Assembly: GCA_973895155.1 (NCBI GenBank)
Contig: OZ316891.1
Coordinates: 25,668,001 to 25,732,000 of the forward strand
From: Marsupella aquatica
Lineage: Eukaryota; Marchantiophyta
DNA length: 64,000 nucleotides
Direction: 5' to 3'
Shown piece by piece: positions 12,850-24,785 of the stretch. The first letter of the stretch is position 1. Every line of letters starts with the position of its first letter. The position numbers and the translations under genes are program-made. The notes under the pieces were generated by a model that ran no database searches, was not told the origin of the DNA, and was given only the letters and a program-made list of their open reading frames with translations.

Positions 12850-14750
12850 GGGCGCCTGGAACAGGATTCGAACCTGCGCAGGTGCTGGCCGGCCTCGAGC
12901 AACATGGAGAGAAGATTTAAAAGTTAATCTCGACCTTCCGAGATTCGGGATCGACGGCGGAGATCTGATGATGCGACGAATATGCTTTTTGGAGGGAAAG
13001 GCTTACCTCAGTACTCTACTGTACCACTGAATTGAAGATGATTTCACTGCCGGCGAAGACGATCTCTGATTCCCTTTTCGACGGCACCTTTTCGTTTTTT
13101 CGCTCTCCCTTTCTCTGTCGACTGCTTTTCGTTGCTGGAAGAGGAGTAACTTTTGGTCAGTTTGGTCTTTCGTTTTGAGGGATTTTGGTCAAAGCAGTCA
13201 ACAGCCTGCATTGCCGAGATTTGTTTGATGTTGCTATGGGAAAAGGAGACGTAAAGCCCCCAAGATTCGGGAGTGAAGTATCTGCTGCTTTTTGAGTTGG
13301 CTGCAGCTGATCCTTCCATCTGGCTGTGTGTGGCTCTCTGTGTCGGTGGGGTGGGTACTGCTGTAGTGGGGAGGAAGTGTGAGAATGTCTTGAAACCTTC
13401 AGGTTGATGCTGATGAGGTGGAGCTTTTCTGGTGGCTGTCTCTGTGACGATCGAATGCTTTTGAGTTATAATATGCGAGGCGAGCCTCGTGTTGTTCTGT
13501 TCCCCCTTTTCTGAGCAACGCAATTGATATTTGTTTGCAATTGCCTTTTTGCTGCAATATGTGAAAAGCGAAGGCGTCCGGGGGAGGGGGAGGGGGAGGG
13601 GTTGATCTCTGGAATGATTCGCAGGAGTGTTCTTATGCTCTCTCATTAGGCTATTTTCTAAAGGGGAAAATTGTTGCTGTGCCGACTGTTTCGATTGCTC
13701 TAAATTTCTTAGAAAATTTAGAGGGAAGGACTGAGCTGGGGGTCGAGAGCTGCCGGTGTTGGTATCTTATCAAGGTTTGCTTCCTGAAGGGAAAGGAAGC
13801 AATGTCGTTTAATGAATATGGAAGGGGTTTGTTCCTGAGGGAGCAACAAAGTGAGGTGAAGCTTCTTAGGGAGAGCTTATAACTTTGGATCAGCTTTTCT
13901 CCAGATGCGTTTTTGGAGACACCCTAGCTGTGAAGAGACGTGGTGGTCTACGAAACGAATGTGTTCCAGCACGATGGGGAGCTATGATGGGCTGCTCCTG
14001 GCTCGCTCGGTTGGAGAAGAGGAGTTTCTGTGCCTGCCCGCGCTGAGAGAAAACCAGGGCCTGGGACCTTACCCTAGAGATGAGGCGTATCACTCTACGT
14101 GGTGATTTCAAAATCCAACAGCGAGTTGTGGCTCTCGAAGTGTATTTGATGATTTCGTTGGGGGAGGAGAGTGTGATCCGAGGGGGGAATTTGAATCACA
14201 GTTCCTGTCCTGCTGGAGCTATTTGTCAAAGCTCTTTCAATCTCTAGTTTGTTGACAAAGATGTACTGGATTTTCGTGTTTTCTTGGGAACCTGTCTGAG
14301 TATCAGGTATTTTACATTGCAGGTCCTCTGTGGGATCTGGTGCTATCAAGGGAATCAGTGCGTTGCGGAACCATAAGCTCTGGTGAGCTGCTTATTTGTT
14401 GACCATGAGGGACTCTTGAAATCAGGGTGTTTCCAGGGAATAATTTGGGAGAGAGGATCTTTACTTCGCCACCTAGGGTGTTGGCGACTTGTCACTCTCT
14501 GTGATCTCGTGTCATCTTGAAAATTAGAGCGTTTCGTGGGAAGCATTTTGAAATCACTTTTTTCACGAAAACATTTGGAGGATCAGTTTTCTCAGCACCT
14601 GGGCACCTGGCAAGTAGGCCGTTCCTGTTGGTCGTTTGAAATCCCATCAGGGAAGTGCTTGCCGTGTGGTCCTAGCTGTTTGAATTCATCCAGAGTCAAA
14701 TACTCACGCTGGCTACCAGCTGAGAATTTGATTCCCTGGATTTTCGGCCC
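12850..14750 (+). other. Upstream/leader region of the MIZ1-like gene
   Basis: About 1.9 kb ahead of the MIZ1-like start codon with no convincing gene. A 200-codon minus-strand frame at 13044-13646 is Ser/Lys/Thr-rich and matches nothing I know. Near 12850-12890 the minus strand has GGTTCGAATCC, a tRNA B-box-like phrase, but no matching 5' half, so no tRNA is called. Promoter elements could not be placed. Confidence 0.4.
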
Positions 14751-15539
14751 ATGGGGGGTATGGGGAACAACGATCTGGATGAACCGTTCTTCACACCCTC
14801 GGGTAGTCTTAGTCCGAGGACAAGACCGAGTAGCCCGGGAACTTTCAGCAGCGCCTCCAGCAGCCTCCTCAGCAGCCCTTTCAGCAGTAGAGCATCATCA
14901 AGCCTTTTCACTCTTGCACGGTCATCAAGATCTCGGCACAGGCAAAAGAAATCAGTGGCACTAATTCGGTCTCTGGTTCACTATTCCATGTCCCCATTCT
15001 CCTTGATGGGTCCTTGCAGGTGGCTGACAATTCCCTCTCAGCGTGAAGGTCTCATTCTTGGGAGCCGAGTGACGGGCACTATTTTTGGGCATAGGAGGGG
15101 TCACGTCCATTTCGCAGTCCAGGACGATCAGAGGTCATTTCCCATATTCATTCTGGAGCTGGCTACTCCGACTAGTACCCTCGTGAAGGATATGGCCTCT
15201 GGGCTAGTGAGAATTGCGCTTGAATGTGAGAAGCTGCCTCATAGTGGGAAACTCTACGAGGAGCCAATTTGGAGTATGTTCTGCAACGGTAGGAAGACTG
15301 GATATGCCATCAGGAGAGTATGTACTGAGTTTGATCGGTACATTTTGACCGTAGTTCAAGCTGTCTCCATGGGCGCCGGAGTTCTGCCTACAGATGACGA
15401 GAGTACCGACGGAGAACTGATGTACATGAGAGCTCGGTTTGAGAGAATAATTGGCTCACGCGACTCCGAGGCGTTCTACATGATGAATCCTGATGGAACT
15501 GGTGGACCCGAGCTCAGCATTTTTTTGCTAAGAGTCTAA
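14751..15539 (+). CDS. MIZU-KUSSEI1-like protein (DUF617/MIZ1 family)
   Basis: Plant-specific family; Arabidopsis MIZ1 is an ER-associated protein needed for root hydrotropism. The 262-residue uninterrupted frame has a Ser/Pro-rich N-terminus (about residues 10-75, low complexity). The family domain follows to the C-terminus: GTIFGHRRGHVHFAVQ (about 109), SGLVRIALECEKLPHSG, EEPIWSMFCNGRKTGYAIRR, VSMGAGVLP, ELMYMRARFERIIGSRDSEAFYMMNPDG and a final GPELSIFLLRV. All hallmark blocks are present, so it looks intact. The start at 14751 is the first in-frame Met that gives a family-like N-terminus. No intron. The 3' flank holds three palindromic repeats (15754-15822). In bryophytes the role is unknown to me; function by family only. 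Confidence 0.88.
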   Translation: MGGMGNNDLDEPFFTPSGSLSPRTRPSSPGTFSSASSSLLSSPFSSRASSSLFTLARSSRSRHRQKKSVALIRSLVHYSMSPFSLMGPCRWLTIPSQREGLILGSRVTGTIFGHRRGHVHFAVQDDQRSFPIFILELATPTSTLVKDMASGLVRIALECEKLPHSGKLYEEPIWSMFCNGRKTGYAIRRVCTEFDRYILTVVQAVSMGAGVLPTDDESTDGELMYMRARFERIIGSRDSEAFYMMNPDGTGGPELSIFLLRV

Positions 15540-15753
15540 ATTAATTGATGGCTGGTGTTTGTTTACTGTAAATTCGTCCACATTCTGAAATGTTCCTGGA
15601 CTGGGCAGTGGATATGGCTTCCGTCTCCACTGGCGATTGACTCGCTGCCGCATTCCAAGATGTAGGATTATACCATTGACCAGAGAGAAAGGTTGCACTC
15701 AAATGGGTCAAGAGTTATGCGTAGTCTGTAACCTAACGTACGTGAGGACGAGA

Positions 15754-15822
15754 AGACCTCATCCGGTGAGGTAAGTAGACCTCATCCGGTGAGGTAAGAA
15801 GACCTCATCCGGTGAGGTAAGA
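15754..15822. repeat. Three 23-bp palindromic tandem repeats in the MIZ1-like 3' flank
   Basis: Three contiguous copies of AGACCTCATCCGGTGAGG plus TAAGT/A, starting at 15754, 15777 and 15800. The core CCTCATCCGGTGAGG can fold as a hairpin (CCTCA/TGAGG). It lies about 215 bp after the MIZ1-like stop codon, so possibly in the 3' UTR. Confidence 0.9.
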
Positions 15823-17224
15823 TAGGGAAGGCCCACTTTCAAGCATAGCTAACAGTGATTGATTTTGGACATTTTAGTTCCCTGAGGGAAGTGGCCGGCC
15901 TGTACATTGGACTACAACAACTGTATGTACAAGCTTTCGCGTGGGTACTCGAGGATGAAGTTCTAGAATTGGATGACAGGATGCCTGAGAAAGTCTTCGA
16001 TACCCTTTTGGGGAATGACTGCACTAAAGCAGATGACCTCAAGAGTCCGTTGTGACCCCAGTTCATTTATGCCTGTTGCTTGAATGGCTGAACATTCAGA
16101 TTTGATGTGATGTACAATTACGTATGTGTATGCAACTCTGCTCAATTTAGAGTCACTGAACCCATTTGTGCCCCGTTTCCACTGTGAGCATGATTTCGAC
16201 TCCCACCTCTCGTCCTTGTAAGATGTTTCCGATGAATGACAATCTTTCCCTTTCCTATTCTATGTTGTATTGATATTGTCGATGCGAATGTACTTAACTA
16301 GCTCAGACCTTGACTCTCCGGAGAGAACCCTAGGCTTCATTCCTTTTTAGTAGACTGAACTTTAGATTTCCGATTAGTAATAATAACGAGCTGTAAACTC
16401 CATAACCCCTGATTTGTGAATTTGAGGCTGCTGAGAGGGGATTTCTTCGTCATTATAGACCGCAAGCCCTACCTACTGCCTCTAATCGAGATGTTGGAAA
16501 CGGGTAAATTTCAGAGCTGAAGTTCCTTTCTAGAGGATTTTGGGGTCTTGACAGCACGGGAGGAATGCAGTATGCAGACTTTAGAGCTGTACAAGTTCAC
16601 TGCTCCAGTTACGTTAATTTGAGGTAATGGACGATAGCATTATGGAGAGTGAGATTATCTGTGGTCTGTTCATGTGCCAGATATCTCGAGATTGAAGACT
16701 TAGGTGTGGGCAATATATGTCATGTGACGGCAGAAGGTCTTGCCATTCCAGTATTAGTGACCGTTGGAAGCACATACTCCAACATATCCAATTTGTGTTC
16801 AAGCCACTGTTGTCGATTTGTGCGTTTGATGGGCTGGGAAGTTTCCAAGACGGGCCTAGGTTCTGTTCTCTGGTCTCCACATGAGACAATAGATGGTAAA
16901 TTTCTGAATTGGATGGTTGCAAGAGGATGGATACTTCGGGTAGAGTCCAAACTACTGCTATTTGTCAATAGTGACAACAATGATCTCATGTACGAGTCTT
17001 CTATATATAAAGATATTTCTATCTAAGCATCTGAGCCCAACCATTTACAGAGCCTAGACCTCCAAGCATGTCTTAAAAGTGAATACATTTACGAACAACA
17101 GGGAGAATAGGTCCGGCCTTCTTAAAAGCGCATAAACTGAAAGTATTCCTTGGACAGTCCGAAATCGCATTCTCTTTCCAAAATGTTCCACGAAAGTAGC
17201 GACATCGCATGAGCTTTCATAGCT
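15823..17224. other. Intergenic DNA, no gene supported
   Basis: Several 60-125 codon frames on both strands overlap each other and resemble no known family. No element recognised. Confidence 0.4.
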
Positions 17225-17316
17225 GTTCCAACTTTTGTCCCACTTCCAACTTACATTCCAAAATGTACTTGTTCCAACTTTTGTCCCACTTCCAACTTAC
17301 ATTCCAAAATGTACTT
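17225..17316. repeat. Perfect 46-bp tandem duplication
   Basis: Two copies (17225 and 17271) of a 46-bp unit beginning GTTCCAACTTTTGTCCCAC and ending AAAATGTACTT. Confidence 0.9.
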
Positions 17317-18448
17317 CTGTTGGCGGATGTCATCTTCACCGGCAGAGGACGAGCCTCTTGGTGGCAACGGTGAACGACCATTTTCACACGAGTTGCCAAA
17401 CAAGGACGCGGCCAAATCTGGGCTAACACTGCCATGAATTTAGTTGTCTTGTTGTCTTGTTGGGTTCCAGGGATGCGTACTCTGTGAACTGGCATACATG
17501 CAGGACGTGAAGAAAATTAAGTTCTGTGGGTACTTCGCACACGATGGGTGATTTATCAATTCGAGGTCTTCAATTGCATTCTACCACAATCATCTTGACA
17601 GCCGGACTCATTGGGATACCCAGCATAAATAGTTAACTGAAATGTTTTTGACTCACGGTGCGCGCATTTGTATAACGAGCCTGAATGCCCATTCTTTGAA
17701 TGACAATAGTGATAATAAAATTGAGCATGCAAAATCATTTTGACATACCGCGAGACATACCGTAGATCCTATTTTGCTCTCCATCTACAGACATATGGTG
17801 GGGCCCTAGAGGTATGGTCTAGAGTCTTCACTCTAGAAACCTAAAGACACCCCAACTCTAGCTTCTGTTCGGGAATTAGTAGTAAGATTGTAGTTGGTCA
17901 TAGAATATAAACAAAATTGGTCTTTTATGACCTCTGAAACATTCGGAAATCTCTTAGCTTATGTACTACTGAAGTGGATCACCGCTGGATTCTCCACCTC
18001 CATATTATCACCACCTAAACTACCTCAATATATCTCTTGCGATGCAGTCGTCGTCCTCAGTCCTCCTAGAAACCAAACTACCACAAATTTCAGAGATGCA
18101 ACTAAGAAACCTATGGCTGCCAATTACGAAGTTGATGATTATGGCAAAATTCTTCTTTCAAGTAAAGTCCTCACCCGTCTGAATTTGAGTTTTTCAGCCT
18201 CATCAGATGCCTCTTAGCAATTTCATGTAACAGCTGAGATTCTGCAGCTCTTCATATCTGACGCACTCTTGTTAGGTATAGTCCGGCAATGGGAACCCAT
18301 TGCAGATCCATTCACCATTGTAGCTGTCATAGTGGGGTCCAGCTAATTAACGAGCTAGGACCAATATTTGAATTTTGTACAATTAATCTAGCTTGCGTAC
18401 ATTTCAAAGTCCTGAGATTCCACTGGTTGAGTAACTAGTAGCAGATCT
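17317..18448. other. Intergenic DNA, nothing recognised
   Basis: No supported gene. It is the 3' flank of the chalcone-synthase-like pseudogene. Confidence 0.4.
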
Positions 18449-19616
18449 TCACAACGTCGAAGGAGAGGCAATGCTTTTCAACACAGACACCTCCACCGTC
18501 AAGCCCGGTCCGAAAGCAAGACAATTCCCCATTCAGCTCCCTCACCAGTCGTCGTGTAATTCTTTTGGGCCGATAGAATCCTCATTTGGTCCAGCACGAA
18601 GAGCACACTAGCACCAGACATGTTGCCGTAGTCGTAGAGCACATCCCTGGTTGCCTTCAGCTTCTCGGGCTTCAAACTCAGTGCCTTCTCCAGCTCATCA
18701 AGGATGGCACGACCTCCCGGGTGCACAACCCAGAAGATGTCATTCCAGCCCGGAGATCCGGTCATTTGAGATTGAGCAGCATTGAAAATGGGCAATGTGT
18801 TCCTTGAAATGATCCCTGGAACGTCCTTGAGAAGGTGAAACATCAGACCGGCTTGCGTCAGGCGCCCTTCGATGGCACCGTCGCTCGCGGGAAGGATCGT
18901 CTCGCGGACCAGTGAATTTCGTAGAGTGGTCTCTCCACCTTCAGCGGGTCGGAGCCGATGACTAGCACTGAAGCGCCATCGCCAAAGATGGCAGACCCGA
19001 CCAAGTTGTCCAGATGCTCCTCGCTGGGCGCTCTGAATGTCACACAAGTGAGCTCGCTCACCACCGTCAGAACTCTCGCGCCCTTGTTGTTCTCCGCCAA
19101 ATCCTTCGCCACACGTAGAACCGTGGCTCCCCCAAAGCATCCTTGCTGGTAGAGCATAGTTCGTTTCACGGTGGGGTTGAGCCCGAGGAGTCTCGTCAGA
19201 GTGCGATCGGCTCCAGGCATGTTGACTCCACTAGTGGTGGCAAAAACGACGTGAGTGATCTTGTCTCTAGATTGGCCCCACTCCCGGAGAGCCTGTTCCC
19301 CAGCCTGGGCCGCCAAATTTGGCACCTCGGATACTGGCGATCGCCTGACGGCAATCCAACGAGGGATCTTTATAGGTACACATTTCCGGGTTGGCCTTCA
19401 GAATCTCTTCATTGCAGAGGAAGTAGTGTTTGTTGATTCCGGAGTTTTTGCAGATGCGAGCGAACTTGGATTTGAGCGAGTCTTCTCATTGCTGTTCGTG
19501 ATGTCGAAGAAGAAGTCCGCGTACTCGCTCTGAGGATACGCAGTTGGCGGCACAGCTTTGCCAATGGCGAGCACAACTGCTGGCCCTTCAGCTCTCTGGT
19601 GCCGATAGACCGCCAT
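18449..19616 (-). pseudogene. Chalcone-synthase-like type III polyketide synthase, four frame breaks
   Basis: Family enzymes condense a CoA starter with malonyl-CoA; the catalytic triad is Cys-His-Asn. The whole length of a CHS is present on the minus strand without introns, but spread over different frames. Pieces: [19 protein letters not shown] (start 19616); [42 protein letters not shown] (catalytic Cys); [34 protein letters not shown] (His); [12 protein letters not shown] (Asn); [11 protein letters not shown] in a shifted frame near 18500. Frame changes fall near 19480, 19333, 18908 and 18518, each fitting a gain or loss of one base. The ancestral stop appears at 18449-18451. Catalytic residues are unchanged, so inactivation looks recent. 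The PAL and BAHD genes are neighbours. Alternative: assembly errors, although long neighbouring frames are intact. Confidence 0.88.
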
Positions 19617-20493
19617 AGCAATTAACGTACGAAGAATGGAAGTCTAAAGTCTGCGAAGACTCTAAGTAACACAGTGTCACAGAAACTCGGATTAGCTGTT
19701 CAAATGCTCGTGAGAAGACACGCTGACTCAGTGAATTCCTAACCTGACTATGTTGGAAGGATTGGCGGAGGATGAACTTAAAAGAGTTCAGGTGATAGTG
19801 GATCCTCAGTGGAGCGCAAAGAGTGTATTAAGATGACATGACTCTAAAAGCATGAAACTGTGAATCGTCCTGATGTGTGAGCTGAGTGGAGCTAGTGTGT
19901 GTAGCACGTACGTAAGTAATGAAACGGCTGACGATTGATTGATCTGGAAATGATGAGGGTGGTATTTGTACCTTTCGCACGGAGATATATAATTTGTACA
20001 CTATCTTGAAAAATAAACCGGGTCAAACGTGGGAATAGGGAGAATCTAGTCTCAAGACCATGTAGCCAAGCTGTGGCCATGGTCAAGCCGGAATCGTGCA
20101 CGAGGACTTTGGGGCTAATTGGGTACCCAACTTAAACGAGCGGCCTAGACAGAATATCGGAACAATCACGACCAACGTTTCATCCAAGGGAAATTGCCCA
20201 CCAAGATTATTGCATCTCCCTCGGACGTCTGATCAGACGGATTGGAATGGTCGTCTGTCGTCAACACGTTTCGACCTGTATCTGCGCAATTTAGAACATG
20301 TTTACTCCTTTAGAGTGGCATTTTGTGCCTAATCTGAACACGGAACCTGATTGCCAATTATAAGACTAATTTTAGAATCCTGAAACAGTCAGTACTGTAA
20401 GGTGATACATCTGACCGCAGCTGTGGACTGTAGATGTAAAGCATGACCGCCCAGACGGTAACTTTGCCCACCGTTGGGTCGAAGCCTAGTAGG

Positions 20494-20622
20494 TAAGTCC
20501 TTTCCGTCTTTGGTGCTTCTTTGTGCAAACGGAGACTGCTTTCCTTTAAGTTGTCATTAAGTCCTTTCCGTCTTTGCATGGTGCTTCTTTGTCCAAACGG
20601 AGACCGCTTTCCTTCAAGTAGT
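20494..20622. repeat. Imperfect 64-bp tandem duplication
   Basis: Two copies of a unit starting AAGTCCTTTCCGTCTTTG and ending ACGGAGAC(T/C)GCTTTCCTT. A further pair (GGGACACAGT ... TTCAAAGAATCGGG) occurs at about 20770-20833 and 21049-21108. Confidence 0.8.
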
Positions 20623-21655
20623 CCTATCCGCTCCGAGATTGGGTGATTGGCTCAGATTCCATGAACTCGCTTCAGAGCGGTGTGCTTCTCAGATCGTCGG
20701 CGAAAATCTACTCCCATTGTGGGCGCCATTAGCATACCGTTTTGGTTCATGATTGAGGTCTATAAGAAATGGGACACAGTCAACCCACAACCCAAAATGA
20801 AAAGAATTGTGCCTCAGGTTCAAAGAATCGGGGCATTGGGACTTGGGCTATGGCCGTCAGTCATCAGGTTTCCTTGGTCCTCTCTGGACTCTTGTCTGCT
20901 GGATTGGCTGGTTGTCTCCTAATCCACAATCTTGGTTAGAGCAGTCGAGAGAGCAGTCCCTGTAAGATCCACGGCGATTGTATTCTCGTCCCAATTGTGA
21001 CCGCCGCAGTGCAGCGTTTGGTTTTCCTGAATGGACATTTCTGTAAATGGGACACAGTGAACATGAGAAGAAAACTATTGTCATCAGGCTCAGTTTCAAA
21101 GAATCGGGCTACAGTCACTGTCTCTTGTCTATTTTGTATTAATCTGTGGTAGGCAGCCGCCTTTTAGTAATGAGTATAGTTTTTAGGTGGCTTTACAAGG
21201 CGTAGGGGGCCATTTGGGCTTGTCAAAGTACTACCATGCAGTGCTACCATGCTAAGGTCATTAGGGTGTGTCAAAGTAATACCGTAACCAAGTCTTATTG
21301 CTGTGACTTTTTGGATGTCTGGTGCTTACTTGGCACGTATATGGGTAGCCTGTAAAAGATTTGGCAGTGAAATTATTTTATTAACAGTATCTTGCTTACA
21401 GCCGTGTTTTGACATGCATATTGTCTATGTTTATTTAATTCAGGGCGAGATTAGATGGACAACTGTACAATGAGTGGAAACTGCTATAGTTTACTTTCTC
21501 TGGGGCACATCCAAGGTGTCTTACAGAATCTTATATGTCAATAGTCGACTGAGTGGAAAGTGCATGTTATAGTTTGCTTTACAATAACAGAAGCTTACAT
21601 GGCAAGGAGTGCTTACTTTTCTATAATTTCAGACCAGAGATGACCCAGGCAAACA

Positions 21656-21860
21656 ATGTGCTTTTAGTGGCAGAAATTAGATTCCGCCTCATTGAAAGGC
21701 TTCACCAATTTTGACTAGCATTCTTAGGTCTTTTGTCTTAGATTTGAGAGTTTCCCACCTAATCAGAGACCCCAGTAGCCAAAATATAATATGACTGCCA
21801 CATATTATTCTAAGATAATTAGGTTAGGAATATTCCCAGCATCTTTTCTTTAGCAACCAA
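21656..21860. repeat. Dispersed repeat family member a (MITE-like)
   Basis: Starts TGCTTTTAGTGGCAGAAAT and contains TCCCACCTAAT and CCAGTAGCCAAAAT. These phrases recur at 34420-34690 in the same orientation and at 38085-38280 in the opposite orientation. About 200-260 bp, non-coding. Exact ends and target duplications were not resolved. Confidence 0.55.
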
Positions 21861-22032
21861 CGTCACATGCATTTGTCACCCTGGTTAAAAAGAAAAACCT
21901 TCAAAATGATGCTAGATCCTGAAATTTCCATACTTTGACTATTTATTTTCTAGAGATGACTGCAAATTTATTGAATTCATTTCAAAAGAATTTTAGTCTG
22001 GAGTCTATCTATAGAATAAGCAGTAGCTGTCA

Positions 22033-22149
22033 CTCCAATTTGCTTGTGAAAAAAATCACAAAGTCTTGTCAAGATAGTCACGCTTAAAGGCTCCAATTTG
22101 CTTGTGAAAGAAATCACAAAGTGCCCCTAACTTCTTGTCAAGATAGTCA
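22033..22149. repeat. Tandem duplication, about 57 bp
   Basis: Two copies of CTCCAATTTGCTTGTGAAA followed by AATCACAAAGT ... CTTGTCAAGATAGTCAC. Confidence 0.85.
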
Positions 22150-22154
22150 CTTCT

Positions 22155-22335
22155 AAAGAAACTGGCTTAGGGAAGTTGGCCAAGGAGTAGCCTAGAACCA
22201 AGAGGGTCCCAGGTTCTATTAATCCAAATGCAAGGGGTGGGGAGTTTATGTACATGTGTGTATGTGTGAGTGGTGGGTAGTTGTGAGACTCTGGTCTACT
22301 GCGCAACAGTGCACACTGTCTTGTACAGTGCATTC
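22155..22335 (+). mobile_element. Possible tRNA-derived SINE remnant
   Basis: GGCTTAGGGAAGTTGGCC resembles a tRNA A box and GGTCCCAGGTTCTATTAATCC resembles a B box, about 40 bases apart, followed by a GTATGTGTGAG-rich tail. No target duplication found, so tentative. Confidence 0.3.
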
Positions 22336-22339
22336 AGTG

Positions 22340-23614
22340 GGTAGCCGAAGGCCAATCATGTATTCCCCTAGTATTGAAGCATTTCCTTTGTAAATGCACT
22401 AAAGAATGCACCCTTTGTAAGTGCAGGTCAATATCATTTGACAGCATACACATAAGTGCATTTCCATCTGTAAGACTGCATATGCATTCATCAGTTAGTG
22501 CAATGCATATGATAGAATCATTTGGTGATAAGTGCAGTGGAAATGTACTATATTAGTAGTTTCATGCACTTATCCAGTTGAATTGTGCAGTATGAGGGTT
22601 TGGGATGTCATGTCCATACACATTGCCACACAATATACATCACGTCTCGCACACATCCAAACATAGACACAAAGTTTAACACACATGTAAGAGAATGAGT
22701 TACAAGTGGAGCTCATGTAATTCATACATGTCCAAAACCCACAATAATCTTCACAAAATCAACCTGCGATTGACGTTAACAATACACAACCAATCACGCA
22801 CGTCCAATCCAATCACACACAAATGTCGAGCCAAACACACCTTGTGCTTCAAAGAATCCACGTTACCTGCACATAACCTGGTCGGCCACACCATAGCCAC
22901 CAGAGCTCATGCTCAAAAGCCCAACATCGAAAGATGAGGCCTTAATTTGAGCCACCACAAGGGATAACTCTCCCTCCAAAAGTCACAAGGGATAACTCTC
23001 CCTCCAAACGTAAACTGAACCCTATTGGCTAATATTACCTTGCATATATAACACACATATGAAAAACCATAAAGTCATATATATGACATGATATATTCTA
23101 ATAACACTCATAATGGAGTGACAGGAATTATGAGGTGTCATATGTGTATGACCAGATAACACATATGAGGAAGTCCATAAATGATTTCAAATGCACCTAT
23201 TGGATAGTCAGCATGCCCATATGGAGAAGTGCATGACTATTAGTGCCTATATGACGTAGTGCATGACAGTGTGCATGACTTGAATGGATAAGTGCAGGCT
23301 TGGGGAGTCGTCCCGAGAGCCTGCACTTAGACAGGTAGAGTATAGTTACTGGTTTAATTCTCCACTGTGGGGCCCTGTTTTTACCCTCTCTCCTTCCATG
23401 GTCCCTGGTCCCTTTTGGCTACTGTACAAGGGGCATGCTCCTGGGCACCTCCAGAATAGTTCATCTATCATCTATCCTCTGTTGGATTGGTCTTTAGGTT
23501 TCAGGAGAAGAAAAGACATCCTTAATAAGTATTAAACCCCCACAGTCTACCAGGTTTGGGGAGGACAAAAAGGTGAGCTATATTACTTTTTTGAGAATAT
23601 TTTTATAAATATTT
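22340..23614. other. AT-rich intergenic DNA with recurrent AAGTGCA/GCATGA phrases
   Basis: Short words such as AAGTGCA, TGCATGAC and CATATG recur many times between 22380 and 23290, suggesting eroded simple repeats. No gene supported. Confidence 0.4.
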
Positions 23615-23717
23615 ACTCATTTTAGTAGTTTGAATCCAGCAGGTTTTGATTGGGGGAAAGTGTATTCACTCATTTTAGTAATCTGAATCCAGCAGGTTTT
23701 GCTTGGGGGATAGTGAC
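23615..23717. repeat. 53-bp tandem duplication
   Basis: Two copies of ACTCATTTTAGTA..TGAATCCAGCAGGTTTTG followed by GGGGGA(A/T)AGTG, starting at 23615 and 23668. Next to it, CTTTAAGTCATC phrases recur to 23820. Confidence 0.85.
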
Positions 23718-24785
23718 CTTTAAGTCTTCTGGGACAGTGGCGCTGGCCTTTAAGTCATCTGCCCACAGGCTTTCCTTACTGCAGCTGAAGTTTGGCTCCA
23801 GTGGCGCTTTAAGTCATCAGCCACATTTCGTTTGGGCAGCCAAAGTTTGGCTCCCATAACTTTTACTGAAGCTCCCTTAAGCTCCTTGAATTTGTTAACT
23901 CCTTGGTTTGAGACTCACTATCATTTTTTATTTTTTTCATTGTACTTTGTTTTTCCCTGATTTATAAATTTGCTGGAAGATTTTCTATTCACATTCCAAC
24001 TTTGGTTCATTTCGTGGAGCGATTGTATTAATAATGGAGTCTTTTATTTATTAGAGCAAGAAGTGGCACTCCAATTCGCAAAAAGTGAAAGGTGCCCCTC
24101 ACTTGTTGTAAAGCCACCCTAGCCTTGTTTCGCTACCGTGGTTCGTCGGTCTTGGAGCTCTCAGTTGATAGGAGTCATACCCCACCGTTGTGGGAGCCGA
24201 GTCAAATCCATCTACCAGTACATGGAGATTGTCTTGACCAGGATGAGTCTCACTGTCTCAGGGAAGCTCAGACAAAAGACAACGACACAAAACTCTTCTT
24301 CTGCGCAAGTCCCAGTCAAGATTCAAACTGAGTCTTCCAGGCGTTGTGCCACACGGTCCGCCTGGGCGAGCTTCGAAAGACAATGTATGTATATATGATC
24401 CTGGGATTCTCGGTATTCACAGTCGTTGCTGGAGAGTGGAGACCGACCATACATCCAGCAGTTAGGGAATCTGCAAATCTTACAATTGATCTCCTTGCAT
24501 GTGTATCACTCACAGGAGAGTGCTAGAGTTCTATGTACATCATATTTGCTCGCCCTTCAAGAGCCCTTGTCATTCAGTCTATAGCCAGCTAGTCCTCCTT
24601 CAATTCGCCACGAAACTGCATTGTGCGGAACGGTTGTAAGTGTTGTAGGCAAAATTCTGCTCTCGTACTACTTATTTCATTGAGAGGTCACGGTTTTTCC
24701 ATCAAGCCAACAGTAGGGCCCCGAAATCACACTGAATTTTTGAGTTCTGACTCACTCTGAACGCGGTGACAAATCAGTATTAGCG

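Noticed and set aside
12845-12925. tRNA-like 3' half (GGTTCGAATCC) on the minus strand
   Set aside because: No pairing 5' acceptor arm or A box at the right distance.
13044-13646. 200-codon minus-strand frame ahead of the MIZ1-like gene
   Set aside because: Low-complexity, no known domain, antisense to the probable leader of the MIZ1-like gene.
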